A stretch of DNA of 59,689 nucleotides from an uncultured Actinomycetes bacterium (GCA_946886425.1 CAMPIP010000001.1:1-59689), one strand, 5' to 3'. Counted from the stretch's first letter, positions 11,754 through 20,249 are shown. Notes: generated by a model not told the origin, from the letters alone. Numbers and translations: made by a program.

Positions 11754-11768
11754 TACCCACCGGGGGTA
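11754..11768. promoter_or_regulatory. CsoR-like operator 2
   Basis: TACCCACCGGGGGTA: perfect TACCC/GGGTA arms with a 5-base centre, 31 bases upstream of csoR and 38 bases from operator 1. The pair would let copper-free CsoR repress both divergent transcripts. A possible -10-like TAGCAT lies between the two sites (11746-11751). Confidence 0.6.
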
Positions 11769-11798
11769 CCTGATCCCCGCCGATCGAAGGAGACCGAG

Positions 11799-12098
11799 AT
11801 GCCCGAGGCCAACGCCACCCCCACCCGCGGCTACACCGCGAGCAAGGACCAGCTGCAGAAGCGCCTGCGCCGCGTCGAGGGACAGGTGCGCGGGATCGAG
11901 GGCATGGTCGAGGAGGACCGCTACTGCATCGACGTCCTCACCCAGATCGCCGCCGTGCAGGCGGCGCTCGACAAGGTCGCGCTGGGGCTGCTCGACGAGC
12001 ACGCCCGGCACTGCGTGATCGGCGCCCCCGGCGAGGAGCGCGCGGACAAGACCGAGGAGCTGATGGCCGCCGTAGGCCGCCTGATGCGGCGCGGCTAG
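11799..12098 (+). CDS. csoR: Copper-sensing transcriptional repressor CsoR
   Basis: 99-residue all-helical repressor that leaves DNA when Cu(I) binds. The [23 protein letters not shown] segment and the Cys-His-Cys copper triad are intact (Cys43, His68, Cys72 in EHARHC), which distinguishes CsoR from RcnR/FrmR relatives. AGGAG precedes the ATG. It diverges from the copper export operon, sharing a ~97-base region with two operator-like repeats. Its TAG stop lies inside the left arm of a 22-bp inverted repeat. Confidence 0.92.
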   Translation: MPEANATPTRGYTASKDQLQKRLRRVEGQVRGIEGMVEEDRYCIDVLTQIAAVQAALDKVALGLLDEHARHCVIGAPGEERADKTEELMAAVGRLMRRG

Positions 12099-12263
12099 GA
12101 GGGATTGGCGAAACCCGGGTGCGCGGGCCGGCGAGCGCCGGACCAAGCGGGACAAGGACGCAGGAAGGCCGAATAGCAGAGCTATTTGGCCGACCGAGGA
12201 CGCCGAACCGCGCCGCGTCCGCCGCCGCCGGACGCGTGCGGGGGTTTCGCCAATCCCTCCTAG
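12095..12263. repeat. 169-bp element with perfect 22-bp terminal inverted repeats
   Basis: Arms 12095-12116 (begins CTAGGAGGGATTGGCG) and 12242-12263 (its exact reverse complement) bracket a 125-base interior that holds two smaller hairpins: CCGGCG/CGCCGG near 12130 and GGCCGAATAGC/GCTATTTGGCC near 12170-12192. No reading frame inside. It fills the space between the convergent csoR and map genes and supplies the csoR stop codon. Could be a MITE-like insertion or a large two-way terminator. Confidence 0.8.
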
Positions 12264-12285
12264 ACCGAACCCTTCGAGGGCCGGA

Positions 12286-13062
12286 CTAGACCTCAGTCAG
12301 CTCTTCGTGCCAGGGGGTGAGGATCCGCGGCCCCTCAGCCGTAACGGCAACCGTGAACTCGAAGTGCGCGGCCAGCGAGCCGTCCTGTGAGTAGACCGCC
12401 CAGCCGTCGTCCCCCATGTGGACGATCGGCCCGCCGGCGTTGACCATCGGCTCGATCGCCAGCACCGTCCCCACCTCCAGCTCCGGCCCCTTGCCCGGCT
12501 CGCCGTAGTTCGGGACCTGCGGCTCCTCGTGCATGGCCTGGCCGATCCCGTGCCCGACCAGGGTGCGGATGATCGAGAGGCCCTCGAGCTCGACTGTGCG
12601 CTGGATCGCCGCCGAGACGTCGCCGAGGTGGTTGCCGGCCCGCATCTGCTCGACGCCGGCGAACAGCGAGGCCTTGGTCACGTCGAGCAGCTTGCGGGCG
12701 CCGGCGTCGACCGGCCCGATCGGCAGCGTCACCGCCCCGTCGGCCACCCAGCCGTCCTTGGTGACGCCGACGTCGATCGAGAGCACGTCGCCGCGCTTCA
12801 GCTCGTAGGGACCGGGGATCCCGTGCACGACCATCGAGTTGGGCGAGGCGCAGATCGAGCCCGGGAAGCCGCGGTAGCCCTTGAAGGAAGGCTCGGCCCC
12901 CTGCGAGCGGATGAACTTCTCGGCCGCGGCGTCGAGCTCCTCGGTGGTGACCCCGGGGCGCGCCTTGGCGGCGAGCATCTTCAGGCAGCGGGTGTGGATA
13001 TCCCCGGCGGCAGCCATCTTCTCGAGCTGCTCCGGGGTCTTGCGAATGATCATTCGGTACAT
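12286..13062 (-). CDS. map: Type I methionine aminopeptidase
   Basis: Removes the initiator methionine from new proteins. 258 residues with all five metal ligands: Asp97, Asp108, His171, Glu204, Glu235, and the substrate-binding His80 (NSMVVHGIPG). Start either ATG 13062 (used here) or 13053 giving MIIRKTPEQ; neither has a strong ribosome-binding site. Six bases after adk, in the usual secY-adk-map order. Downstream the operon is broken by the copper module instead of continuing into infA-rpmJ. Confidence 0.96.
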   Translation of the reverse strand: MYRMIIRKTPEQLEKMAAAGDIHTRCLKMLAAKARPGVTTEELDAAAEKFIRSQGAEPSFKGYRGFPGSICASPNSMVVHGIPGPYELKRGDVLSIDVGVTKDGWVADGAVTLPIGPVDAGARKLLDVTKASLFAGVEQMRAGNHLGDVSAAIQRTVELEGLSIIRTLVGHGIGQAMHEEPQVPNYGEPGKGPELEVGTVLAIEPMVNAGGPIVHMGDDGWAVYSQDGSLAAHFEFTVAVTAEGPRILTPWHEELTEV

Positions 13063-13068
13063 CGAAGG

Positions 13069-13749
13069 CTAGAGGCCCTCGTCCTGCTCCAGGCGCATCG
13101 TCGCGAGGGTGCGACGGACCTCCTCGGTGACCTCGTCGGGGGGCGCGGCGCCCTCGATCCGCCGCAGGACGCCGCGGTGGTCGTAGTACTCGACCAGGGG
13201 CTCCGTCTTGGCGTGGTAGGTCTCGAGGCGCTTGCGGATCACCTCGGGCTTGTCGTCGTCGCGGACGATCAGCTCGCTGCCGTCGAGGTCGCAGACGCCC
13301 TCCTGCTGGGGCGGGTTGAACTCGACGTGGAAGACGTGGCCGTTCTCGGCGCAGGTGCGGCGGCCGCCGAGCCGGCGGACGACCTCGTCGTCGGAGACGT
13401 CGATCAAGAGCACCGCGGTGACGGCTCGGCCCAGTTCCTCGAGCTTGGCGTCGAGCGCCTCGGCCTGCGGCGTGGTGCGTGGGAAGCCGTCGAGGATGAA
13501 GCCGTCGAGCGCTTCGGTGGAGGCGATCCGCTCGGCGATCACGCCGACGATCACCTCGTCGGGCACCAGGTCACCGGCGTCCATGTACTGCTTCGCGGTC
13601 TTCCCCAGCTCGGTTTCCTCGCGGACGGCGGCGCGGAGGATGTCGCCGGTCGCGTAGTAGGGGAGGCGCAGGTCTTCCTGCAGGCGCTCGCCCTGGGTTC
13701 CCTTGCCGGACCCCGGGGGGCCGAGCAGGACTAGGTTCAGCTCAGGCAT
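13069..13749 (-). CDS. adk: Adenylate kinase
   Basis: Interconverts ATP + AMP and 2 ADP. 226 residues; P-loop GPPGSGKGTQ (residues 10-19), AMP-binding DGFPRT, and a long LID domain. The LID retains CAEN and CDLD in place of the full Cys4 zinc site, so zinc binding is doubtful. Follows secY by nine bases, in standard spc-operon order. Confidence 0.96.
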   Translation of the reverse strand: MPELNLVLLGPPGSGKGTQGERLQEDLRLPYYATGDILRAAVREETELGKTAKQYMDAGDLVPDEVIVGVIAERIASTEALDGFILDGFPRTTPQAEALDAKLEELGRAVTAVLLIDVSDDEVVRRLGGRRTCAENGHVFHVEFNPPQQEGVCDLDGSELIVRDDDKPEVIRKRLETYHAKTEPLVEYYDHRGVLRRIEGAAPPDEVTEEVRRTLATMRLEQDEGL

Positions 13750-13758
13750 CGCCGGAGC

Positions 13759-15030
13759 TTATTTGAGGAAGCCCTCGTAGTTCCGCATCATCAGCTGCGC
13801 CTCCAGCTGCTTGACCGTGTCGAGCGCGACGCCGACCACGATCAGGATGGAGGTACCGCCGAAGAAGAAGTTCGCCGACGTCTGGCTGATCAGAATCGTC
13901 GGCAGCGCCGCGACGGCGCCGAGGTAAAGGGCGCCGGGGAAGGTCAGGCGCGAGAGGATCCGGTCCAGGTACTCCGCGGTGGGCCGCCCGGGCCGCACGC
14001 CGGGGATGAAGCCGCCGTATTTCTTCAGGTTGTCGGCCTGGTCGACCGGGTTGAAGGTGACCGCCGTGTAGAAGTAGGTGAAGATGATGATGAAGAAGAC
14101 CTCTCCGACCACGTAGGCCCAACTGTTGGGACTGAAGAAGGCGGCGAAGTCAAGGGCGGCCGGAGTGTTGAGCAGCTGGCCGATCGTCGGCGGGAAGGCC
14201 ATGATCGAGGCCGCGAAGATGACCGGGATGACACCCGCCATGTTGACTCGCAGCGGCAGGTAGGTCGAGCCGCCCGAGGTCATTTTGCGGCCGACCACGC
14301 GTTTCGCGTACTGGACCGGGATCCGCCGCTGGCCCTCCTGGACGAAGACGATCGCGACGATCACGGCCAGGGCGACGAACGGCATCATCACCACGAAGAC
14401 CTGATCGGGGTTGTCCCACCACTGGGTGATCCCGTTCGGCAGCCCGGCGACGATCGAGGCGAAGATCATCAGCGAGATGCCGTTGCCGATCCCGCGCTGG
14501 GTGATCAGCTCGCCCAGCCACATCAGCAAGGTGCAGCCGGCCGTGAGGGAGATCACGATCAGGAACAGCTTCGGGGGCGTGAGGGTGCCGACGACGCTGG
14601 CGCCCGCTTCGTTGCCGAAGGAGCGGAAGAGGAAGACGTAGCCCAGCGACTGGCCGAAGGCGAGGCCGACGGTCAGGTAGCGCGTGTACTGGGTGATTTT
14701 CTGCTGCCCGACCTCGCCTTCTTTCTGCAGGCGCTCGAGCGAGGGCACGACCACGGTCAGCAGCTGCAGGATGATCGAGGCCGTGATGTAGGGCATGATC
14801 CCCAGCGCGAAGAGGCTGAGGCGTTCGAGGCTGCCGCCGGAGAAGAGGTTGAGGAAGCCGAGGATGCTGGAGCCGGCGAAGTTGCCGGATATTTCCTTGA
14901 CGGCATCGACGTCGACCCCAGGCGCCGGGATATAGGCGCCGAGCCGGTACAGCGCCAGCATCGCTGCCGTAAACGCAAGCTTCTTGCGAATGTCGGCAAC
15001 GCTGAACGCGTTGAGAATAGTCCTGAGCAT
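13759..15030 (-). CDS. secY: Preprotein translocase subunit SecY
   Basis: Channel-forming subunit of the Sec translocon, ten membrane helices across 423 residues. Diagnostic pieces: LGIMPYITASIILQLL, the TQRGIGNGISLMIFA loop, and the cytoplasmic loop with QRRIPVQYAKR. Start ATG overlaps the rplO TAA as TAATG. Its partner secE lies 30 kb away beside nusG. Confidence 0.98.
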   Translation of the reverse strand: MLRTILNAFSVADIRKKLAFTAAMLALYRLGAYIPAPGVDVDAVKEISGNFAGSSILGFLNLFSGGSLERLSLFALGIMPYITASIILQLLTVVVPSLERLQKEGEVGQQKITQYTRYLTVGLAFGQSLGYVFLFRSFGNEAGASVVGTLTPPKLFLIVISLTAGCTLLMWLGELITQRGIGNGISLMIFASIVAGLPNGITQWWDNPDQVFVVMMPFVALAVIVAIVFVQEGQRRIPVQYAKRVVGRKMTSGGSTYLPLRVNMAGVIPVIFAASIMAFPPTIGQLLNTPAALDFAAFFSPNSWAYVVGEVFFIIIFTYFYTAVTFNPVDQADNLKKYGGFIPGVRPGRPTAEYLDRILSRLTFPGALYLGAVAALPTILISQTSANFFFGGTSILIVVGVALDTVKQLEAQLMMRNYEGFLK

Positions 15031-15548
15031 TACGGCTCCAGAGTGTGACAGGAACCGCCGGCCGCTTCTATCTGCTCACGAGCGGCCGCGCTGAAAGCGT
15101 GGGCGTGTACCTCTAGCTTCGTCTTGATCTCGCCGCGGGCGAGGATCTTCACCGGGTCCGACCGCTTGGCCAGGCCCTTCTCCTTGAGCGTCTCCGGGTT
15201 CACCTGGGCGCCGTCGTCGAACCGCTCCTCGAGATCGGAGAGGTTGACCGGCTGCGTCTTGGTGCGGAAGTTCTCGAACGGCATCGACTTCTTCATGTGC
15301 GGACCGCGCAGCTTTCGCATCCGCATGTGAATCGGGTTCTGGCCGCCCTCGTAGTTGACCTTGCGCTTCCGGCCCGAGCGCGAGCCGGCGCCCTTCTGGC
15401 CGCGACCGGAGGTCTTGCCCAGACCGCTGCCCTCGCCACGCCCGATCCGCTTGCGCGGCCGTTTCGAGCCTGGCTTCGGCTTCAGGTTGTGCAGCCCGAT
15501 CTCCCGCGAGCGCTCGCTGGGAGCCTGCTCGGTGCTTTTCTCAGCCAC
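15030..15548 (-). CDS. rplO: 50S ribosomal protein L15
   Basis: 172 residues from the GTG at 15548 ([28 protein letters not shown]); the frame is open further upstream but that part overlaps rpmD. Seen: RIGRGEGSGLGKTSGRGQKG and the Gly/Arg-rich GSRSGRKRKVNYEGGQNP, the standard 23S-binding N-terminal region. The start overlaps the end of rpmD by eight bases; the stop overlaps secY by one. Confidence 0.96.
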   Translation of the reverse strand: MAEKSTEQAPSERSREIGLHNLKPKPGSKRPRKRIGRGEGSGLGKTSGRGQKGAGSRSGRKRKVNYEGGQNPIHMRMRKLRGPHMKKSMPFENFRTKTQPVNLSDLEERFDDGAQVNPETLKEKGLAKRSDPVKILARGEIKTKLEVHAHAFSAAAREQIEAAGGSCHTLEP

Positions 15549-15720
15549 CGTCGACCTCCACCAGATGCGAGACGACGCGCAGCTGCCCCTGCAACTGCGG
15601 CGAGTCCTTGACCTCGACCGTCTTCCCGATCCGCCCCAGCCCAAGAGACTTGAGAGTGGCTTTCTGGCTGGGATTGGTGCCAGCAGTGGATCGGACCTGA
15701 GAAACCTTCACCGCGCTCAC
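15541..15720 (-). CDS. rpmD: 50S ribosomal protein L30
   Basis: 59 residues: [14 protein letters not shown]..., then [21 protein letters not shown], the diagnostic L30 ferredoxin-like fold segment, ending HLVEVDGG. The GTG start overlaps the rpsE stop as GTGA, and its own stop overlaps rplO by eight bases, so three consecutive genes are translationally coupled. Confidence 0.95.
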   Translation of the reverse strand: MSAVKVSQVRSTAGTNPSQKATLKSLGLGRIGKTVEVKDSPQLQGQLRVVSHLVEVDGG

Positions 15721-16532
15721 GAGGAAGCCTCCTCAGCCGGAGGAGAGGTCTCCTCAACCGCCGGGGCACCCTCACTATCAGCGGCGGTCTCGGCGGCGGC
15801 CGGAGTCTCAGCAGCAGCGTCGGAACCCTCGGCCACTGGTCCTGCCTCCGCGGCCGGAGCCTCGGCAGCTGGCGCGGCATCGTCAGCGGGTGACGCCGTA
15901 GGGGGACCCGTCTCCGAGGAAGCTTTAGCTACCGCAGGAGATGGGGGGTCCCCTGCGGCGGCAGGCCCCGCTGCCAGATGCTCCCCGTCAGCCGAATTCC
16001 CGTTCGACAGACCCAGCACCTGCGTCACGGTCAGCCCCCGCAGCTCCGCGACCTCCTCGGGCCTGCGCAGTCGAACCAACCCATCCATGGTCGCCTTGAC
16101 CAGGTTGATCGGGTTCTGGGTGCCGATGCTCTTGGTCAGCACGTCGCGGACGCCGCCGAGCTCCAACACGGCGCGAACGCCGCCGCCGGCAATCACGCCG
16201 GTACCGGGGCTGGCCGGTCGCAGGACGACGTGGCCGGCGCCGAAGCGGCCGATGATGCGGTGGGTGATGGTCTGCCCGTATTTGGGCACGCGAATCAGGT
16301 TCTTGCGAGCGTCCTCGACGCCCTTCTGGATCGCCAGCGGGACCTCGCGGGCCTTGCCGTAGCCGATCCCGACGACGCCCTCTTCGTCCCCGACCGCGAC
16401 CAGCGCGGTGAAGGAGAAGCGGCGGCCGCCCTTGACCACCTTGGCGACGCGGTTGATCTCGATCACCCGCTCCTGCAGGTCCAGCCCGCGCGGGCTGACC
16501 GTCTCGACGTTCTTGGTATCCATGCCCTTCAT
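15717..16532 (-). CDS. rpsE: 30S ribosomal protein S5 with long acidic C-terminal tail
   Basis: Decoding-fidelity protein. The core (about 1-178) is normal: [39 protein letters not shown] and [18 protein letters not shown]. The remaining ~90 residues are Ala/Pro/Glu/Ser-rich and not part of the usual fold. Residues ~188-216 of this tail are the translation of repeat copy A3 ([18 protein letters not shown]...), inserted in frame. I use the first ATG (16532), which has a GGTGGG stretch upstream; ATG 16523 is an alternative. Confidence 0.96.
   Translation of the reverse strand: MKGMDTKNVETVSPRGLDLQERVIEINRVAKVVKGGRRFSFTALVAVGDEEGVVGIGYGKAREVPLAIQKGVEDARKNLIRVPKYGQTITHRIIGRFGAGHVVLRPASPGTGVIAGGGVRAVLELGGVRDVLTKSIGTQNPINLVKATMDGLVRLRRPEEVAELRGLTVTQVLGLSNGNSADGEHLAAGPAAAGDPPSPAVAKASSETGPPTASPADDAAPAAEAPAAEAGPVAEGSDAAAETPAAAETAADSEGAPAVEETSPPAEEASS
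15886..15971. repeat. Family A palindromic hairpin repeat, copy A3, inside rpsE
   Basis: About 86 bp within the rpsE coding sequence, in frame. Stem CCGTCTCC (15908-15915) with GGAGATGG (15937-15944, one G-T pair) around the same 21-nt loop (15916-15936) as A1 and A2. An outer arm (GTAGGGGGACCC with GGGTCCCCTGC) also pairs. The ends GCGGGTGACGCCG and CGGCAGGCCCCGCT correspond to the A2 ends, so this is a nearly complete copy lacking only the outermost bases. Confidence 0.82.
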
Positions 16533-16556
16533 AAGCAGCGGCCCACCGTAGCGGAA

Positions 16557-16910
16557 CTAGAAGGCCAACCCCCCCTCGCGGGCGCCATCGGCCAAAGCCT
16601 TGACGCGTCCGTGGTACTGGTAACCGCCACGATCGAAGACGCAGGTCTCGACGCCAGCGGCCTTGCCGCGCTCGGCCAGCAGTTCGCCGGCCTTCGTCGC
16701 CTGCTCCGTGGCGGTGAGCTTGCGCAGCTCCGGCTCGATCCAGTTGACGGCGGCCACGGTATGGCCCTTGGTGTCGTCGATGAGCTGGGCGAAGACGCCG
16801 CGGTTGGAGCGGTAGACCGAGAGGCGCGGCCGCTCGGCGGTGCCGTTGACACGGGCCCGCACCCGGCGGCGCCGTTTGAGGCGTCGTTGACGCTTGGTGA
16901 GGACGGTCAT
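16557..16910 (-). CDS. rplR: 50S ribosomal protein L18
   Basis: 5S rRNA-binding protein, 117 residues. Basic N terminus ([33 protein letters not shown]), [11 protein letters not shown] and the C-terminal [26 protein letters not shown] are characteristic. ATG overlaps the rplF stop as ATGA. Precedes rpsE by 24 bases. Confidence 0.97.
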   Translation of the reverse strand: MTVLTKRQRRLKRRRRVRARVNGTAERPRLSVYRSNRGVFAQLIDDTKGHTVAAVNWIEPELRKLTATEQATKAGELLAERGKAAGVETCVFDRGGYQYHGRVKALADGAREGGLAF

Positions 16911-17440
16911 GCGCGCTTACCAACCTTTCGAAGAACCTGCTCGCCCTTGTAGCGGATGCCCTTGCCCTTGTAGGGCTCCGGCGGGCGACGCTTGCGGATG
17001 TCGGCGGCGACCTGGCCGACGAGTTGCTTGTCGATCCCGCGCACGACGACCTCAGTCGGCTGCGGGACCTCGAACTCGATCCCCTCCGGCGCCTCGATCG
17101 CGACCGGGTGGGAGTAGCCCAGGGCCAGCTCCAGGTTCTTGCCTTTCAGGGCCGCCCTGTAGCCGACGCCCTGGATCTCCAGGCGCTTCTCGAAGCCATC
17201 GGTGACGCCCTCGACCATGTTCGCGATCAAGCTGCGGGTGAGCCCGTGCAGGGCCCGGTGCGGGCCGCGATCGGTGGGCCGCTCGACGGTGACGACGCCT
17301 TCGTTCTCGGCGACGGTCATGTCCCGCGAGAAGGCCTGGGTCAGTTCCCCCTTCGGGCCCTTGACGGCGATCGTCCCAGGGGCGATCTCGACCGTGACGG
17401 CCTCGGGGACGGGGACGGGCTTTCTTCCAATTCGGCTCAT
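16907..17440 (-). CDS. rplF: 50S ribosomal protein L6
   Basis: 177 residues from the ATG at 17440 ([15 protein letters not shown]), four bases after rpsH. Two repeats of the L6 fold; the C-terminal one carries [33 protein letters not shown], the most conserved stretch, which contacts the sarcin-ricin region. The frame extends 11 codons upstream into rpsH but the family start is clear. Confidence 0.97.
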   Translation of the reverse strand: MSRIGRKPVPVPEAVTVEIAPGTIAVKGPKGELTQAFSRDMTVAENEGVVTVERPTDRGPHRALHGLTRSLIANMVEGVTDGFEKRLEIQGVGYRAALKGKNLELALGYSHPVAIEAPEGIEFEVPQPTEVVVRGIDKQLVGQVAADIRKRRPPEPYKGKGIRYKGEQVLRKVGKRA

Positions 17441-17444
17441 GCGA

Positions 17445-17840
17445 TCACCAAACGTAGGCGACGACCTCGCCACCGACGCCCTTGGCGCGGGCTTCGTGAC
17501 CGGTCATCACCCCGTGCGAGGTGCTGACGATCGCCGTGCCGGTGCCGCCGTCGACGCGCGGGATCCGTTTGTGGTCCACGTAGCGACGGCGCCCGGGGCG
17601 GGAGACCCTTTCGATCCCGAGGATCACCGGGCGGCGGTCCTCGGTGTACTTGAGCTCGACCTTGATCGCCTCGCCGACCGTGGCGGGCTTGCGCTCGAAG
17701 TCCTTGATGTAGCCCTGCTCCTTGAGGATCCGCGACATCTCCATCTTCAGGCCCGAGAGGGGAATCTCCACCTCGTCGTGGCCCGCGCGGAGTGCGTTGC
17801 GGATTCGGGTCAGGTAATCGGCGATCGGATCGGTATGCAT
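17445..17840 (-). CDS. rpsH: 30S ribosomal protein S8
   Basis: 131 residues. Binds the central domain of 16S rRNA and represses spc operons in some bacteria. [35 protein letters not shown] at the N terminus, and the RNA-binding [33 protein letters not shown] at the C terminus. Thirteen bases after rpsN. Confidence 0.98.
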   Translation of the reverse strand: MHTDPIADYLTRIRNALRAGHDEVEIPLSGLKMEMSRILKEQGYIKDFERKPATVGEAIKVELKYTEDRRPVILGIERVSRPGRRRYVDHKRIPRVDGGTGTAIVSTSHGVMTGHEARAKGVGGEVVAYVW

Positions 17841-17853
17841 CGGTTTTTCGTTC

Positions 17854-18039
17854 CTACCAGCTGGACTTGGTCATGCCGGGGATGTACCCCTCGTGGGCTG
17901 CCTCGCGCAGACAGATCCGGCAGAGGCCGAACTTGCGGTAGTACGCCCGCGGGCGCCCGCAGCGTCGGCAACGGTTATAGCCGCGCGACTTGAACTTTGG
18001 TTTGCGGCCCTGGCGGACCTTCTGGGAAGTCTTAGCCAT
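17854..18039 (-). CDS. rpsN: 30S ribosomal protein S14, zinc-binding (type Z)
   Basis: 61 residues starting [16 protein letters not shown] with two CxxC pairs (CRRC and CRIC) holding zinc; length and motif identify the short type Z form rather than the ~100-residue zinc-free form. Start ATG overlaps the rplE TAA by eight bases (ATGGCTAA). Normal spc-operon place between L5 and S8. Confidence 0.97.
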   Translation of the reverse strand: MAKTSQKVRQGRKPKFKSRGYNRCRRCGRPRAYYRKFGLCRICLREAAHEGYIPGMTKSSW

Positions 18040-18853
18040 CTGAGTTCTCCTGGTCGGCCGGTGCCTCGGCCTCGTCGTCTCCACCCTCGGCGGCCTCGGT
18101 GGCCTCGCCGGCCTCCTCGCCCTCGGGCTTGGCGTATGCCTCGGGGTTCTCCTCTTTGAGCTGCTCCAGCGCTTCCTGCTCGACCTCGGCCTTGAGGCGG
18201 GCCTCCTCCTTGCGCTGCTCCTCTTCTTCCGCGGCTTTCTCGGCTTCGCGCTGCTCCTGGCCGGGACGGCCCTCCTGCGCGAACGGCATTCCCAGGCCGA
18301 GCAGCAGCTCGAAAGCCTCGAGGTCCGTCTTCGCCGAGGTGGTGATGGTGACGTCGAGGCCACGCACCACGTCGACCGAGTCGTAGTCGATTTCCGGGAA
18401 GATCAGCTGCTCTTTGACGCCCATCGAGTAGTTGCCGCGGCCGTCGAAGGAGCGCGGGTTGAGGCCGCGGAAGTCGCGGATGCGGGGGATCGCGATCGAG
18501 GTGAGGCGGTCGAGGAACTCCCACATGCGGGCGCGGCGCAGCGTCACCGAGACGCCGACCGGCATCCCCTCGCGGAGCTTGAAGGAAGCGACCGACTTGC
18601 GGGCGCGGCGGACGTTCGGGTACTGGCCGGCGATCAAGGCGAGCTGGTTCTGGGCGGCTTCGAACGAGCGCTTGTCCTGTTTCTCGGTGCCGAGGCCCAT
18701 GTTGAGGGTGATCTTCACCAGGCGCGGGGCGTCCATCGGCGTCGAGTAGCCGAATTTCTTGGTCAACCCGGGCAGGACGTCCTGCTCGTAGCGGTCGCGC
18801 AGGCGCGGCGGCGGGGCCGCCTGCGAGGTCGGGGTCACGGTGCTCGCCTCCAT
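18032..18853 (-). CDS. rplE: 50S ribosomal protein L5 with charged C-terminal extension
   Basis: 5S rRNA-binding protein. The core (about residues 15-195) shows [64 protein letters not shown] and [14 protein letters not shown]. It continues for about 75 residues of Glu/Ala/Lys-rich sequence ([19 protein letters not shown]...) likely to form a long charged helix, ending in an acidic tail. The usual length is ~180; the extension is unusual. ATG overlaps the rplX stop. Confidence 0.96.
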   Translation of the reverse strand: MEASTVTPTSQAAPPPRLRDRYEQDVLPGLTKKFGYSTPMDAPRLVKITLNMGLGTEKQDKRSFEAAQNQLALIAGQYPNVRRARKSVASFKLREGMPVGVSVTLRRARMWEFLDRLTSIAIPRIRDFRGLNPRSFDGRGNYSMGVKEQLIFPEIDYDSVDVVRGLDVTITTSAKTDLEAFELLLGLGMPFAQEGRPGQEQREAEKAAEEEEQRKEEARLKAEVEQEALEQLKEENPEAYAKPEGEEAGEATEAAEGGDDEAEAPADQENSDG

Positions 18854-19188
18854 CAGTCGATCTCCGCGCCGCTGCTCTTCGCGTAGCGGACCCGCTTGCC
18901 ACCCTCGTCGCGACGCACGCCGACCCGGGTGGGTTTGTTGGATTTGGGATCGAGCAGCATCACGTTGGAGACGTCCACGGGACCCTCCTTCTCGACGATG
19001 CCGCCGGCCTGGGCGTTTTTGAGGTCGCCCTGCGAGCGAGGCCGTTCGTGCCGCTTGATCATGTTCAGGCCCTCGACGTAGACACGGCGGCGCTTCGGAT
19101 CGGTGCGCACGACACGACCGGTCTTGCCGGCGTCCTTGCCGCTGGTCAGCATCACCTGGTCGTCGGTCCTGATCCGCATCGACTTCAT
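18853..19188 (-). CDS. rplX: 50S ribosomal protein L24
   Basis: Assembly initiator of the 50S subunit near the tunnel exit. 111 residues with the KOW motif ([32 protein letters not shown]) and MIKRHERPR. The ATG at 19188 is supported by its TGATG overlap with rplN; an ATG three codons in would give MRIRTDDQV. Confidence 0.97.
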   Translation of the reverse strand: MKSMRIRTDDQVMLTSGKDAGKTGRVVRTDPKRRRVYVEGLNMIKRHERPRSQGDLKNAQAGGIVEKEGPVDVSNVMLLDPKSNKPTRVGVRRDEGGKRVRYAKSSGAEID

Positions 19189-19559
19189 CAGAGGACCTCG
19201 GGCGCGAGCGAGATGATTTTCATGAAGTTGCGATCGCGAAGTTCGCGGGCGACGGGGCCGAAGATGCGGGTCCCGCGCGGGTTGTTGCTGGCCGGGTCGA
19301 TCAGGACCGCGGCGTTCTCGTCGAAGGAGATGTAGGTCCCGTCGGGCCGGCCCAGCGGCTTGCGGGTGCGCACCACCACCGCCTGCACGACCTCGCCCTT
19401 GCGGACGCCGCCCTGCGGGCTGGCCGATTTGACGGTTGCGGTGATCACGTCGCCGACGCTGGCGTAGCGGCGGTGGGAGCCGCCCTTGACGCGGATGCAG
19501 AGCAGCTCGCGAGCGCCCGAGTTGTCGGCCACCTTCAGCCTCGACTCCTGCTGGATCAT
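19188..19559 (-). CDS. rplN: 50S ribosomal protein L14
   Basis: 123 residues: [69 protein letters not shown] and the [15 protein letters not shown] end, all highly conserved. Lies six bases after rpsQ, the first gene of the classical spc operon, here without a promoter gap from the S10 genes. Confidence 0.98.
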   Translation of the reverse strand: MIQQESRLKVADNSGARELLCIRVKGGSHRRYASVGDVITATVKSASPQGGVRKGEVVQAVVVRTRKPLGRPDGTYISFDENAAVLIDPASNNPRGTRIFGPVARELRDRNFMKIISLAPEVL

Positions 19560-19565
19560 CTCGCG

Positions 19566-20249
19566 CTACCTCGCCTTCTCGACCACGTCGACCAGGCGCC
19601 AGCGCTTGGTCTTGGACAGGGGGCGGGTCTCGATGACTCGGACCACGTCGCCCTCGCCGGCCTCGTTGCGCTCGTCGTGAGCGTGCAGCGTGCGCGAGCG
19701 GCGGACGATCTTCTCGTAAGTCGGGTGACGGCGGGCGATGTCGATGCGGACGGTGATCGACTTGTCGCCTTTGTTGGAGACGACGATGCCCTGGCGGACC
19801 TTGGCGGCGTTGGCCTCATGCTCAGCCGGCGGCGTGCCGGTGCCGGCCGTGTGAGCGGCCTTGGCGGCAGCGCGCTGCTTGCGGCGCAGGTTGGCCTTGG
19901 ACTCGCGCTCCTTGGCGCGATCCGCCTTGCGCTCGTCTTCGCTGCGCTGAGGGCTGGCCTTGTGCGGCTTGCGCGATTTGGCCAGCCGCCGCCGCTCCTT
20001 CCAGGGAAGGTCGTCCTCGGGGTTCGGCTCCGAAGGGGCGGCCTCACTCGACGAAGCGTCGCCAGCGGCGGAGTCCCCGGCGTCAGCCGCGGGCGCGTCT
20101 TCCGCGGGTGGTGCGGAGGATGGCTCCTCGCCCGCAGCCTGCGAGGACGAGGAGCCATCCTCCGCGACAGGACCCGCGGACTGCGCGTCCTCGTCCTGCA
20201 CCGGAGTCTCCTCAGTCGCCTCGTCTTTTTTCGTCTCGTCGTCGCTCAT
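19566..20249 (-). CDS. rpsQ: 30S ribosomal protein S17 with ~145-residue N-terminal extension
   Basis: Normal S17 is about 85 residues; this is 227. The S17 OB-fold occupies about 147-227 ([44 protein letters not shown]). Before it lie an acidic Ser/Ala/Glu region (1-80) and a basic Arg/Lys region (80-140). Residues 24-50 are the translation of repeat copy B1. The start is the ATG overlapping rpmC as ATGA, so the extension is genuinely in the translated path; no good internal start is evident near 147. Confidence 0.93.
   Translation of the reverse strand: MSDDETKKDEATEETPVQDEDAQSAGPVAEDGSSSSQAAGEEPSSAPPAEDAPAADAGDSAAGDASSSEAAPSEPNPEDDLPWKERRRLAKSRKPHKASPQRSEDERKADRAKERESKANLRRKQRAAAKAAHTAGTGTPPAEHEANAAKVRQGIVVSNKGDKSITVRIDIARRHPTYEKIVRRSRTLHAHDERNEAGEGDVVRVIETRPLSKTKRWRLVDVVEKAR
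20101..20180. repeat. Family B palindromic repeat, copy B1, inside rpsQ
   Basis: 80 bp. Outer ends TCCGCGGGT (20101-20109) and ACCCGCGGA (20172-20180) are perfect inverted repeats; inside is a perfect 18-bp stem (20113-20130 with 20148-20165, begins GCGGAGGATGG) and a 17-base loop. In frame in rpsQ, it codes for [20 protein letters not shown].... 75 of 80 bases match copy B2 in rplJ. Confidence 0.88.
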
